From CAXPZW01 sp049594615 (lineage in GTDB: Bacteria; Bacteroidota; Bacteroidia; Flavobacteriales_D; Sanyastnellaceae), in contig JBMYJR010000021.1 of assembly GCA_049594615.1 (NCBI GenBank), positions 1 to 41,694 of the forward strand: a stretch of DNA of 41,694 nt, in the 5' to 3' direction. The notes under the pieces were generated by a model, which was given only the letters and a program-made list of their open reading frames with translations, made no database searches and was not told the DNA's origin. Shown in pieces: positions 16,250-24,179 of this stretch; position 1 is the first letter of the stretch, and every line of letters begins with the position of its first letter. The translations under genes were made by a program, and so were the position numbers.

Positions 16250-18196
16250 TCAGACGCCCGTGATCACGAATTCGGTTCGGCGGTTGCGGGCACGGCCCCG
16301 TTCGGTGTCGTTGGAATCCACCGGTTGGGTCTCGCCCAGACCGCGTGCTTGGAGGCGGCCGGCTTCGATGCCGCTGTTCACCAGGTACTCCACCACGGCT
16401 TTCGCGCGGTTTTCACTAAGTACTTGGTTGTCGGCGGTGCTGCCCACGTTGTCGGTGTGTCCATCGATGGACACCGATACGTCCGGATTCATGCGCATGA
16501 ATTCCGCCAACTTTTCGAGCTCTGTGGTCGAGGCTGGAAGCAGGTCGTACTTGCCCGAGGCAAAGAAGATGTTGTTGAGCGTGGCCTTGCTGTCCGGTCG
16601 AATTTTGCTCAACAGAACCTCAAGCTCATAGGGCTCTCCTGAAGCGGTAGCCTCAGGCGTAAAGTGTCCACTGTAGAAGAGGTAGCCTGCTTTACTGACG
16701 TTTAACCCGTAATCGCGGCCGACAGGGAGCGGCACCAGGAATGCGCCCGTGCGGTCGTCGCTGTAGCTTTCCACCACAGTTTCGCCGGTGGTGAGGTCAA
16801 TCAATTCAAAGCGGGCGCCGAGCTTTTTGAATGAACCGGCGTCCAGCACTGTCCCTCGGGTGTAGGTTACGGGAGTCGGGCGCGCCTTCTCGGGCATCTC
16901 AAACTGGTACAGATCGAGCCCACCCATGCCGCCTTCGCGGTCCGAGGCGAAGAACGCCACCTTGCCTGAAGCCGAGACCAGCAACGAGTTTTCGCTGCCA
17001 GCAGTGTTGATCGGGTAGCCGAGGTTTTCCGGGGTAGCCCAAGTGCCGTCCTCTTGCTTGCGACTCACATAGATGTCCAACCCTCCCATGCCGGGGTGGC
17101 CGTTGCTGGAGAAGTAGAGGGTTTCCCCATCGGGGTGAATGAGTACGGATTCCTCTTCAAAAGGGGTGTTCACCTTGCCGGGAACAGGTTTGGCCTGTGA
17201 CCAGCTGCCGTTGTCCTGCAATTCCGAGTAGAAGATGTCTTGCTTGCCAATGCCATTGGGGGTGCGGTACCCACGAACGAAGTACAGCGTGCGTCCGTCG
17301 GCTGAAAAGCTGGGTTGCGACTCCCATGAGCGGGAATTGACCGCACTGCCCACGTTCTGGGGCTGGGTCCACTGGCCGCCTAAGCGTGTGCACACAAACA
17401 AATCGCAACTGCCGAAGCCGTCGCGCCCCGGTCCGTAATCGCCGTAGACCGCACAGGCGGTGAAGAACATGAGTTGACCGTCAGGGGCCAAGGTGGGGGC
17501 TCCCTCGCGCAAAGGTGTGTTGACCTCGGCTACTGGGGCTGCCGCTTCCCACGCGTCTACGGTACGGGTGCTGAGGTAAAAATCTTCGTCGCGGCCATCG
17601 GGAGCGCCTTTCTTTGGGATTTCGCGGGTGAAGAGCAATTGGCCCTCGTCTACGGTGATGCTGGGGTAGTATTCGCTGTGTTCAGAGTTGACCGCGGGGC
17701 CCAAGTTGATGGGTTCAAACGGTACCGGATTGGCCATGGCCTCGAGGGCAAAGCCGCACGATTCCAGCCCCAACGAGGCACGATCTACCGTGATGCCGGG
17801 TTGTGGTCCGCTCTTCAGATAGTCCGTAAAGCGCTGTGCTGCGGTGAGGTAATCGGCCTCGAGCAGGTACAGTTCGCCCAAGTAGTAGTTGTTAGTAGGG
17901 AAGAAAGACGGGTCCAAGCGCTGGGCCTTCTCCAAGGAGCCAATGGCCTGTGCGTTGCGCCCAAGCATGTTGTGGATTTGACCGGCGAGGATCCAAGTCT
18001 CGATGAACGCAGGGTCGCGCTCTTGGGCGGCTTGCAAATGGAGCAAGGCCAAGTCGTAGTCCTGGAAATCGTAGGCGGCCAAAGCCTCCTGGTAAGCCTT
18101 GACGGCTTTCTTGTCCGAGGAAGTGTATTTGCGACCGGGTTGTGCCCAAACCGTCAGGGAGACCAACAGGCCGGCGAGAAGAAGAATGCTTCGCAT
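16250..18196 (-). CDS. OmpA family protein with TPR and PD40 repeats
   Basis: The 648-residue product has a signal peptide (MRSILLLAGLLVSLTVWAQ), TPR-like helices (about residues 25-150, such as AYDFQDYDLALLHLQAAQE), PD40/WD40-like beta-propeller repeats (about 190-425, with QPSFSADGRTLYFVRG and LYFSSNGHPGMGGLDIYVS), a carboxypeptidase-regulatory-like domain (about 450-535) and a C-terminal OmpA domain (about 545-648). The OmpA part keeps the peptidoglycan-binding pattern: IDGHTDNVG, NQVLSENRAKAV and NRRTEFVI. This architecture is common in Bacteroidota, and PorE of the T9SS has a similar one, but no other por gene lies nearby. It is periplasmic, tethering the outer membrane to peptidoglycan. 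The ATG at 18196 was chosen because it starts the signal peptide. It converges with the receptor gene. Confidence 0.9.
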   Translation of the reverse strand: MRSILLLAGLLVSLTVWAQPGRKYTSSDKKAVKAYQEALAAYDFQDYDLALLHLQAAQERDPAFIETWILAGQIHNMLGRNAQAIGSLEKAQRLDPSFFPTNNYYLGELYLLEADYLTAAQRFTDYLKSGPQPGITVDRASLGLESCGFALEAMANPVPFEPINLGPAVNSEHSEYYPSITVDEGQLLFTREIPKKGAPDGRDEDFYLSTRTVDAWEAAAPVAEVNTPLREGAPTLAPDGQLMFFTACAVYGDYGPGRDGFGSCDLFVCTRLGGQWTQPQNVGSAVNSRSWESQPSFSADGRTLYFVRGYRTPNGIGKQDIFYSELQDNGSWSQAKPVPGKVNTPFEEESVLIHPDGETLYFSSNGHPGMGGLDIYVSRKQEDGTWATPENLGYPINTAGSENSLLVSASGKVAFFASDREGGMGGLDLYQFEMPEKARPTPVTYTRGTVLDAGSFKKLGARFELIDLTTGETVVESYSDDRTGAFLVPLPVGRDYGLNVSKAGYLFYSGHFTPEATASGEPYELEVLLSKIRPDSKATLNNIFFASGKYDLLPASTTELEKLAEFMRMNPDVSVSIDGHTDNVGSTADNQVLSENRAKAVVEYLVNSGIEAGRLQARGLGETQPVDSNDTERGRARNRRTEFVITGV

Positions 18197-18271
18197 GCAA
18201 GTAGATTGACAAAGAATACGCCAAAGTAGCCAACGGGACGGTTGTACCCAGAGCAGCCCTCCCCTGCCCAT

Positions 18272-19477
18272 TCACACAGGGACGTGCATAGCCGGATCAG
18301 GCAAGTGCGCCGGCGGGCGAAGCACATACCACACAAACCAGCCCAACAGGAAAGTGTTGCTCACCCCAATCAATCCGCTTTTATCCAGCCACTCATCGGC
18401 AGCGTGGCCAATCAGGTCAGGGGTGCTCAGCAGCCAAGGCAAGGCGGCCACGCCTAGGATGGCCCAAAGCCAACGCTTTCCCTGTGACCATGGGAGCATC
18501 ACCAGCAACCCTGCGAGCACGGGAATGCTCCAGAGAAAATGCTCGGTATCGGTATTGGTCAGGTTGGGAATCAGGCTGATGAGCAGGAAGAATTCCACGT
18601 ACGCACGGCGGTGATCGGTTTGAGGCAAGCCGTGGTGGCGTAGCAGAAAGAAAATGGCAGCAGCGGCCAGTGCTACAGTGCTTGCAAACAACCAGGTGGG
18701 TGCCGGCAATTCGAACCCGATCACCCCAGCACTCATGGACGCCCAGGTGTTGGCCGAGGGCAACATAGATTGGTGCTCACGGATGGCCAAGTACCAATCT
18801 TGCAAGAGGGTCAAGTTTTCGCCCCACCCGGTCCAAAGGGCGGGCAAAAGCAGGCCGATCATCACACCTAAAGTAGTGGTGACCAACACGCGAAACTCCT
18901 TTCGCATCACAAGCCAAGGCATCAGAATCAGAAAGTGCGGCTTGGCCAGTAGCATGCAGGCATAGGCCACACCAGCCCACTTCCATTTGCCGCGACGGAC
19001 GTGCACAAACATACTCCACCCTAATCCTAGCAAGAGCAAATTGGTGTTGCCCAAATGCAGCTCGTGCACCAGGTGATCAAGCATGACTGCGCTCAATACC
19101 GCCAGCAGCAACCAACCGGGTGTGCCGCCGTACGGGAACAACGCCTTCGCGCGCTGCACCACACGCGGCAGCAGCCACGCCATGGCCGCCACAATGGCAA
19201 AGTAAAACAAGGAGCTGGCCACCTTGACTGGCAACCAAGTCAGCGGCATAAAGGGCACCAACATCACCGGGGAATACTTGTAGTAGCCGGTTTCCACAAA
19301 GAACCACTGGCTGTAGGGCGACTCCCCTGCCATCCACGCCTCGGCGGCGTCGTGGTACACGCGGAAGTCGGCCATGCCGTCGCGTCCGTTGATCCATTGG
19401 AGCACGAAAAAGGCCGTGCATCCCAGCAAAAGGATTACACGGTAGATGCGAACGGTTCTGGCATCAAGGGTGGGCAT
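18272..19477 (-). CDS. Glycosyltransferase family 87 (DUF2029) polytopic membrane protein
   Basis: The 401-residue product has about ten membrane segments. The N-terminal pattern is DFRVYHDAAEAWMAGESPYS followed by YKYSPVMLVPFMPL, a good match to GT87 (DUF2029) enzymes, which use polyprenyl-phosphate sugars as donors. The Asp in GMADF after the first membrane segment is the likely catalytic residue by analogy with other GT-C enzymes. QLGN-like HLGNTNLLLLGL and AKPHFLILMPW motifs also fit. The ATG at 19477 leaves 40 bases to the divergent ybaB start; the frame is open further upstream, but that part is antisense to ybaB. The acceptor is unknown; lipid glycosylation or a surface polysaccharide is plausible. 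Confidence 0.82.
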   Translation of the reverse strand: MPTLDARTVRIYRVILLLGCTAFFVLQWINGRDGMADFRVYHDAAEAWMAGESPYSQWFFVETGYYKYSPVMLVPFMPLTWLPVKVASSLFYFAIVAAMAWLLPRVVQRAKALFPYGGTPGWLLLAVLSAVMLDHLVHELHLGNTNLLLLGLGWSMFVHVRRGKWKWAGVAYACMLLAKPHFLILMPWLVMRKEFRVLVTTTLGVMIGLLLPALWTGWGENLTLLQDWYLAIREHQSMLPSANTWASMSAGVIGFELPAPTWLFASTVALAAAAIFFLLRHHGLPQTDHRRAYVEFFLLISLIPNLTNTDTEHFLWSIPVLAGLLVMLPWSQGKRWLWAILGVAALPWLLSTPDLIGHAADEWLDKSGLIGVSNTFLLGWFVWYVLRPPAHLPDPAMHVPV

Positions 19478-19517
19478 CGGGACAAAAAACGCAATTTTGC
19501 CGCCCAACTGCACCGGT

Positions 19518-19820
19518 ATGTTTGACAATCTGATGAACAAGCTGCAAGACATGCAGCAGCAAAATGAGGCCGTCAAGGCCCAATTGGCCTCCCAACACGT
19601 CACCGGCGAGGCCGAAGGCGTGAAAGTCACCGCTAACGGCAACCGCGTGATTACAGACATCCACATCCCCGCAGACCTGCTGGAAGACGCCGAAGCGGTG
19701 CAGGACTTGGTGCTGTTGGCCACCAACCGCGCCTTGGAACAAGCCGGTGCTCTGCACGATCAAGAAATGGCCAAAACTGCTCGCGGCTTGCTTGGCGGCA
19801 TGGGTGGGTTTGGCGGGTAA
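19518..19820 (+). CDS. ybaB: YbaB/EbfC family nucleoid-associated protein
   Basis: The 100-residue product matches the YbaB/EbfC DNA-binding family: an N-terminal coiled helix (MFDNLMNKLQDMQQQNEAVK), a three-stranded sheet (GEAEGVKVTANGNRVITDIH) and a C-terminal helix (LEDLVxxATNxA-like) with a Gly-rich tail. The family forms dimers shaped like tweezers that bind DNA with little specificity. Many bacteria have it in a dnaX-ybaB-recR cluster; here it stands alone, divergent from the GT87 gene with only 40 bases between the starts. The ATG at 19518 gives the expected length. A hairpin follows the stop. Confidence 0.93.
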   Translation: MFDNLMNKLQDMQQQNEAVKAQLASQHVTGEAEGVKVTANGNRVITDIHIPADLLEDAEAVQDLVLLATNRALEQAGALHDQEMAKTARGLLGGMGGFGG

Positions 19821-19824
19821 GAAA

Positions 19825-19855
19825 AAGGGCCGCCTTTGGGCAGCCCTTCTCCTTC
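19825..19855. terminator. Hairpin between ybaB and the convergent C25 protease gene
   Basis: AAGGGC at 19825-19830 pairs with GCCCTT at 19843-19848, flanked by A-rich DNA on one side and pyrimidine-rich DNA on the other. It lies 4 bases after the ybaB stop and 25 bases from the convergent stop, so it may act for both. The stem is short and the T tract broken. Confidence 0.5.
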
Positions 19856-19873
19856 TTAATCTTTGTTCAGCAC

Positions 19874-22800
19874 TTACTCCACAATCAGGCGGAGGGTTTG
19901 CTGGGTGCCGTCTTGCAACACGCGGACCAGATATACACCTGCGGTGAGGCTGTCTAGATTCAGTTCCACGCGGTGCTGACCGGCGTTGAAGTTCTCGGTG
20001 GTGTTCAGTACGAGCTGGCCTACAGCATTGCGCACCTCTACGGCACCTACGCCACCATTGTGTCCGTTCCACACCAAGGTCACCTCATCGCGCGCAGGGT
20101 TGGGGTACAGCAACACCTCTTTTGTAGCGGAGGTTTCCACTACGCTCACCAGGCTGTTGTGCGGCGGCAGGATGATGTCATCCACCCAGCAAGCATCGGC
20201 GCCTGACGAAACAATGAAGTCCTTCTCGTAGGTCCACTCTAGGGTGTGGGTGCCTGTGCTCAGGTTGTAGCTAAATTCTTGCCAGTCGTTTTCGCCCGAC
20301 CAGTTCTCCATCATGGCTCCGTCGATGCGGAAGTAGAGGAAGTCGTAATTGCCCTCGGTAGAGGTCTTGCGCGCAAACTCAACCGGGCCAGCAGAGGTCA
20401 CATCGATGGTGATCTGCAGCGTGGTGGAGTTGTTGTTGTCGATGTCACCTGACTGCATGGCGTAAGCGCCTTCGTACACTTCGGAGCCGGTGATGAACCA
20501 ATCAGCATCGCCGTCGTAGGCCCAGTCGAACATTTCGTCGGTTCCGGTTTCCCAGTCTTCGATGATCAGGTTGAGCACTTCGGTGTAGGTGCGGGTAGCG
20601 GTGTAGGCACCTGCGGTCAGGGTGTACACGAATTCAACCACTTCGCCGTCCGGCGCATCGTCAGCCACAGTCACGCTGAAAGTAGCCATGGCGTCACCGC
20701 CTAATTCTGCCAACACGCCCAGGTCTATAGAAGGATTGTTGATGGTCACGTAGGGGGATGTTGTGGTCAGCGCTCCAGTGGCCGCAACAGTGGCTGCATG
20801 GCCCTCATTGAGATTGGTGATCAGCAGGTCAGCAGTTTCGCTGTTGTCCAGACGACCGTTGCCGTTGCCGGTGGCGTCTGACACGTCCAGCGCTTCAGCA
20901 GCGTCCACTATCGGCGCGTTCAAGGTCACGTTGAACCCAGGGGTCCACGTGTTGCCGTCGGTGTCGGTGACGTTCATGTCAAAGCTCACGGTGTGTTGAT
21001 CTTCCACCCCGTCTACCACGCTGAACGCGTAACCGCCAATCGCGTCCACGATGTTGGAGGCATTGATGTCGCCGTAGTTGTGGTAATCGTCGGTGATCAC
21101 GACCCACGCATCCTCGGTGGTGAGCGTGGCCTCTACGCCGTAGGCATTCTCAATGCCTACGTTCTCAAGGCTGATGTCGAGCAGTACGTCCTCGGCGTAG
21201 TCTGCCAGGTCGTTGCCGTTGCCCGCAGCGTCGTCGATGGCCACCGCATCGTCGGTGATCCAAGGACCGTCGAGGGGCAGCACAGTGATGATGCCTTCGT
21301 ATGGAAGCGCGTTGAATGCGGTACCGGTCACGGTGATGTCCACCACGTCGGTGATGGGTTCGGCCAGAGTGATGGTGACCTCACCGTCTACGATCAGGCC
21401 GGTGCCGATGATTTGACCGTCCAAGGTGAGGGAGATCAGTGCGTCCTCGAGGTTGGCCTCGATGGTGATGTCCTCAACGCCGATGAAGGTAGCGGCGTCA
21501 TGCTCCACTGCCAAGTTGACGGGGGTGGTGGTACGCATCACGGCAGAACCGTCACCAAACACACACCAGGTGTCCATCATTTCTTCACCGCCGCCGCCGT
21601 AGTCTTCTACCATGCTCATAGAGCCGTGGAAGTGGATGCCTCCGAAGGTTTGGCGGATGTCTTGCTGGCCGATTTCAGCAATCAGATTCACCATTTCGTC
21701 CTGGCCTTCCATCGGAGGTGCCCATGACTGTAGTACCGAAGAGAACGAACCGCCGATACCGCCCGCAGGCTCACCCAGGTAGGTCGCTTTCAACCACTTC
21801 TCACCGAAGCAATCGCCAGTGCCGTCGTTTTCGTCGAAGTCACCCACGCAACACGCAACAGCAATCCAGTAAGGCCACGACTTGGTGTTGGTCAGGGCAA
21901 GCGCATCCTCGCCGTCGAATCCTGAAGTCGAGAACCCGTTGTGGTAGCCGTGACCGGTGTAGTTGATCAACGAGGCTCCTGTGTTGATGATGTCGGTGAC
22001 ATCAGAGGAGTTCGGGTTGCCTGATTGGTCGGCGGTTTCGTCGCCCGGAGTGGGTGAATCGCCGCCGTGACTGCTTTCGTACATCTCCCACACGTCGGTG
22101 TAGGTGAAGTCCAGCATCACTTGCTTGAGGTTGTTGTTGTGCTGCCAATCGGCCTCGTCGTCGTCACCGATGCCGGTGCCTTCGTTCGAACCGATGTTAA
22201 TGCCGGTAGACGCCCATGACTCTTCGGTGTCTGGGGTGCGCTCGTAAGCGATGGACTTCGCTATCACAGGCACGAGCTCGTCGTTATTGTGTACCAAGAA
22301 ACGGGCGATCATTACCTCAGGCATGTGATCGTTGCCTTCCAGCATGCCGTAGCAGTTGTCGCAGTAGCCCGGGCCGCCACCGTTGATCACCAGCTCGGTG
22401 GTCACTTGGTCTTCATCGCCCACAAGCTGTACGTAGGAGATGTCGTGCTCGGCGTACATCTCATCGATGTGCGCTTGGATGTTTTCAATGCTGTTGCCGA
22501 TGTCGGCGATGTCGGTCACCCACACGTGGTGGCCTTTTTGGATTTTCCAATCCACCCACGGCTGGATGGTTTCCATGTATTGGTCGTGGGCAATCACCAG
22601 AATGCCTCCCAGTTCGTCCACCACATCATAGCGGTACTGGCCGTAGTTGGCAAAGTGACGGCCGTAGAGGTCGTCGTGCAGGCGGGTGGTGCGCACTTTG
22701 GGGGTGAAGTTGTTCTCACCAATGTGGTCAAAATCGTTGTGCACCCGTATCTCCACAAAAGCGTAAATACGCAGTACGCCAGTAACTGCATTGTACTGCA

Positions 22801-23287
22801 AGGGGTGGAAATCCACAGTTTGGCCGCGGAAGTCGCGGTAAACAAACGGAGTACGGAGTTCGGCTACTTTCTTGGGGAAGAAGGCATCCGCGCTGTACGC
22901 ATCGCCAAACTCGTACGGAACGGTGGCTGGGTCGACGTTGCGGTAGAGGTTCCCTTTGCTGGGGGCCACGTTCACATTGGTCAATTCATAGTACCCAGCA
23001 TCGAGCACCTCCACCCAAGTGGCAGCTTGGTCATCGATGATGATGGTGCTGGTGAAGCCGTCCACGTCTGGTTCTCCAGCAACCAAGTGGCGATGGCCTT
23101 CGGCCAGTCGTACCACTGTGGCGGTTTCGCCGCCCAGCTCCACATTGTGGAATTCAAGTTCCGAGCCGGTCAGTTGGAGTTTGAGGGTGGTTCCGGTAGC
23201 GTCGGAATCGATCACCGTGACATGTTGGGCGGACAGGAAGCCACCGCAGCACACCAAGGCAAAAAGCGTTAGAAGACGTACTTGCAT
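19874..23287 (-). CDS. C25 family (gingipain-like) cysteine protease with T9SS sorting domain
   Basis: The 1137-residue product has a signal peptide (MQVRLLTLFALVCCGGFLSA), an N-terminal propeptide-like region (about 20-220), and a peptidase C25 domain (about 225-590). The catalytic dyad is His446 in NYTGHGYH and Cys479 in WIAVACCVGDF, by alignment with gingipain R. Downstream are Ig-like or CARDB-like beta domains (about 590-930), a lectin-like or MAM-like jelly-roll (about 930-1050), and a type A T9SS sorting domain (from LLYPNPARDE near 1065 to the end). It is therefore a T9SS cargo protease at or beyond the cell surface; PorU, the T9SS sortase of the same family, lacks the sorting domain. 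Cleavage specificity cannot be read. A small T9SS gene ends 21 bases upstream, forming an operon. Confidence 0.92.
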   Translation of the reverse strand: MQVRLLTLFALVCCGGFLSAQHVTVIDSDATGTTLKLQLTGSELEFHNVELGGETATVVRLAEGHRHLVAGEPDVDGFTSTIIIDDQAATWVEVLDAGYYELTNVNVAPSKGNLYRNVDPATVPYEFGDAYSADAFFPKKVAELRTPFVYRDFRGQTVDFHPLQYNAVTGVLRIYAFVEIRVHNDFDHIGENNFTPKVRTTRLHDDLYGRHFANYGQYRYDVVDELGGILVIAHDQYMETIQPWVDWKIQKGHHVWVTDIADIGNSIENIQAHIDEMYAEHDISYVQLVGDEDQVTTELVINGGGPGYCDNCYGMLEGNDHMPEVMIARFLVHNNDELVPVIAKSIAYERTPDTEESWASTGINIGSNEGTGIGDDDEADWQHNNNLKQVMLDFTYTDVWEMYESSHGGDSPTPGDETADQSGNPNSSDVTDIINTGASLINYTGHGYHNGFSTSGFDGEDALALTNTKSWPYWIAVACCVGDFDENDGTGDCFGEKWLKATYLGEPAGGIGGSFSSVLQSWAPPMEGQDEMVNLIAEIGQQDIRQTFGGIHFHGSMSMVEDYGGGGEEMMDTWCVFGDGSAVMRTTTPVNLAVEHDAATFIGVEDITIEANLEDALISLTLDGQIIGTGLIVDGEVTITLAEPITDVVDITVTGTAFNALPYEGIITVLPLDGPWITDDAVAIDDAAGNGNDLADYAEDVLLDISLENVGIENAYGVEATLTTEDAWVVITDDYHNYGDINASNIVDAIGGYAFSVVDGVEDQHTVSFDMNVTDTDGNTWTPGFNVTLNAPIVDAAEALDVSDATGNGNGRLDNSETADLLITNLNEGHAATVAATGALTTTSPYVTINNPSIDLGVLAELGGDAMATFSVTVADDAPDGEVVEFVYTLTAGAYTATRTYTEVLNLIIEDWETGTDEMFDWAYDGDADWFITGSEVYEGAYAMQSGDIDNNNSTTLQITIDVTSAGPVEFARKTSTEGNYDFLYFRIDGAMMENWSGENDWQEFSYNLSTGTHTLEWTYEKDFIVSSGADACWVDDIILPPHNSLVSVVETSATKEVLLYPNPARDEVTLVWNGHNGGVGAVEVRNAVGQLVLNTTENFNAGQHRVELNLDSLTAGVYLVRVLQDGTQQTLRLIVE

Positions 23288-23308
23288 CTTATATCGGTTT
23301 ACAGGTTT

Positions 23309-23971
23309 CTAGTGTTGAATCAAGACAGGTTTGGTGTGCACGCCGTCCTCGCGGGTGCATTTGAGCGTGTACCAGCCCGCAGGCAATTGGGACACATCTA
23401 TCTTCCAAGACACCGCAATGCCACTGGCGTCCAAAAGCAGTTGGCCTTGATTGTTGAAGAGTTGCCACTCCCCGGGCACAGGGCTCGAAGCGGTCAGTGT
23501 GGTGCTGGCGGGATTGGGGAAGGCGGTCAACGCAGTGCGGTCCACCTCGGCCACCGATACCGGGGCCATGTTGAACCAGAAGGTGATGCGCTGGTAATTT
23601 TCAAAATCGTCCACCTCGTACACCCAGAAGGTAACCGAGCCCGAGCCGTCCACTTCATTGGCCCAAACGGTCAACTTCAAAAAGCCGTCGGCCACTGCAG
23701 GAATGGGCTGCATCACACCCGAAGGTGGAATATCCTCGTAACAAAATCCGAAGTCGCACAGGGCAAAGGTCCACTCTGGAGGACAGGTATTGTCAATGAA
23801 CTTCCAGCCCAGGTGCAGGCTGTCGGTGGTAAGCTCATTGAGGACATAGACGTTGTGGTCGGTAAAGCCTACCAGCGGCACAGTGCCTTGGTAGTCAGTG
23901 GTTTCTACGCTGTATTGGGCTGAGCCGGTCAAAAAAGCAACGGCACACAGCAGGGTCAAGAGGTGTTTCAT
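23309..23971 (-). CDS. Small secreted protein with T9SS type A sorting domain
   Basis: The 220-residue product has a signal peptide (MKHLLTLLCAVAFLTGSAQ), a beta-rich domain with a Cys pattern C-x2-EW-x4-CD-x3-CY (about residues 63-78), and a T9SS type A domain from AFPNPASTTL (about 150) to the end, including LPAGWYTLKCTREDG. I do not recognise the first domain. It is the first gene of a two-gene unit with the C25 protease, whose start lies 21 bases downstream of its stop. It could be a partner, inhibitor or substrate of the protease, but nothing in the sequence proves this. Confidence 0.82.
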   Translation of the reverse strand: MKHLLTLLCAVAFLTGSAQYSVETTDYQGTVPLVGFTDHNVYVLNELTTDSLHLGWKFIDNTCPPEWTFALCDFGFCYEDIPPSGVMQPIPAVADGFLKLTVWANEVDGSGSVTFWVYEVDDFENYQRITFWFNMAPVSVAEVDRTALTAFPNPASTTLTASSPVPGEWQLFNNQGQLLLDASGIAVSWKIDVSQLPAGWYTLKCTREDGVHTKPVLIQH

Positions 23972-24126
23972 TCCACAAATGCAGGGGTGTCAATATCGTG
24001 ATTTCTCCGCCCAAGGTGGCGTTCTTGGTGCATGAATTCCCCGTAAAGTTCGGAATGCTGAAGGTCTCAAAGGGGCGGCTTTACGCTTTTTCACAAGCGC
24101 TAACACCTGACATACAAGCCTTTGCC

Positions 24127-24133
24127 TACTTTG
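24127..24133 (+). promoter_or_regulatory. Possible -7 box of the zincin gene
   Basis: TACTTTG resembles TAnnTTTG with one spacer base missing and lies 46 bases before the ATG at 24180. The preceding 150 bases contain no ORF, so the promoter should be in this region, but no -33 element is clear. Confidence 0.35.
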
Positions 24134-24179
24134 CGTGCGCTGATTTGTACCACACCTGAATCCAAAACCTCAAGACCCG

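Noticed and set aside
22289..23272. Long open frame opposite the C25 protease gene.
   Set aside because: The protease has signal peptide, catalytic residues and T9SS domain; the antisense product is Val/His-rich without any motif.
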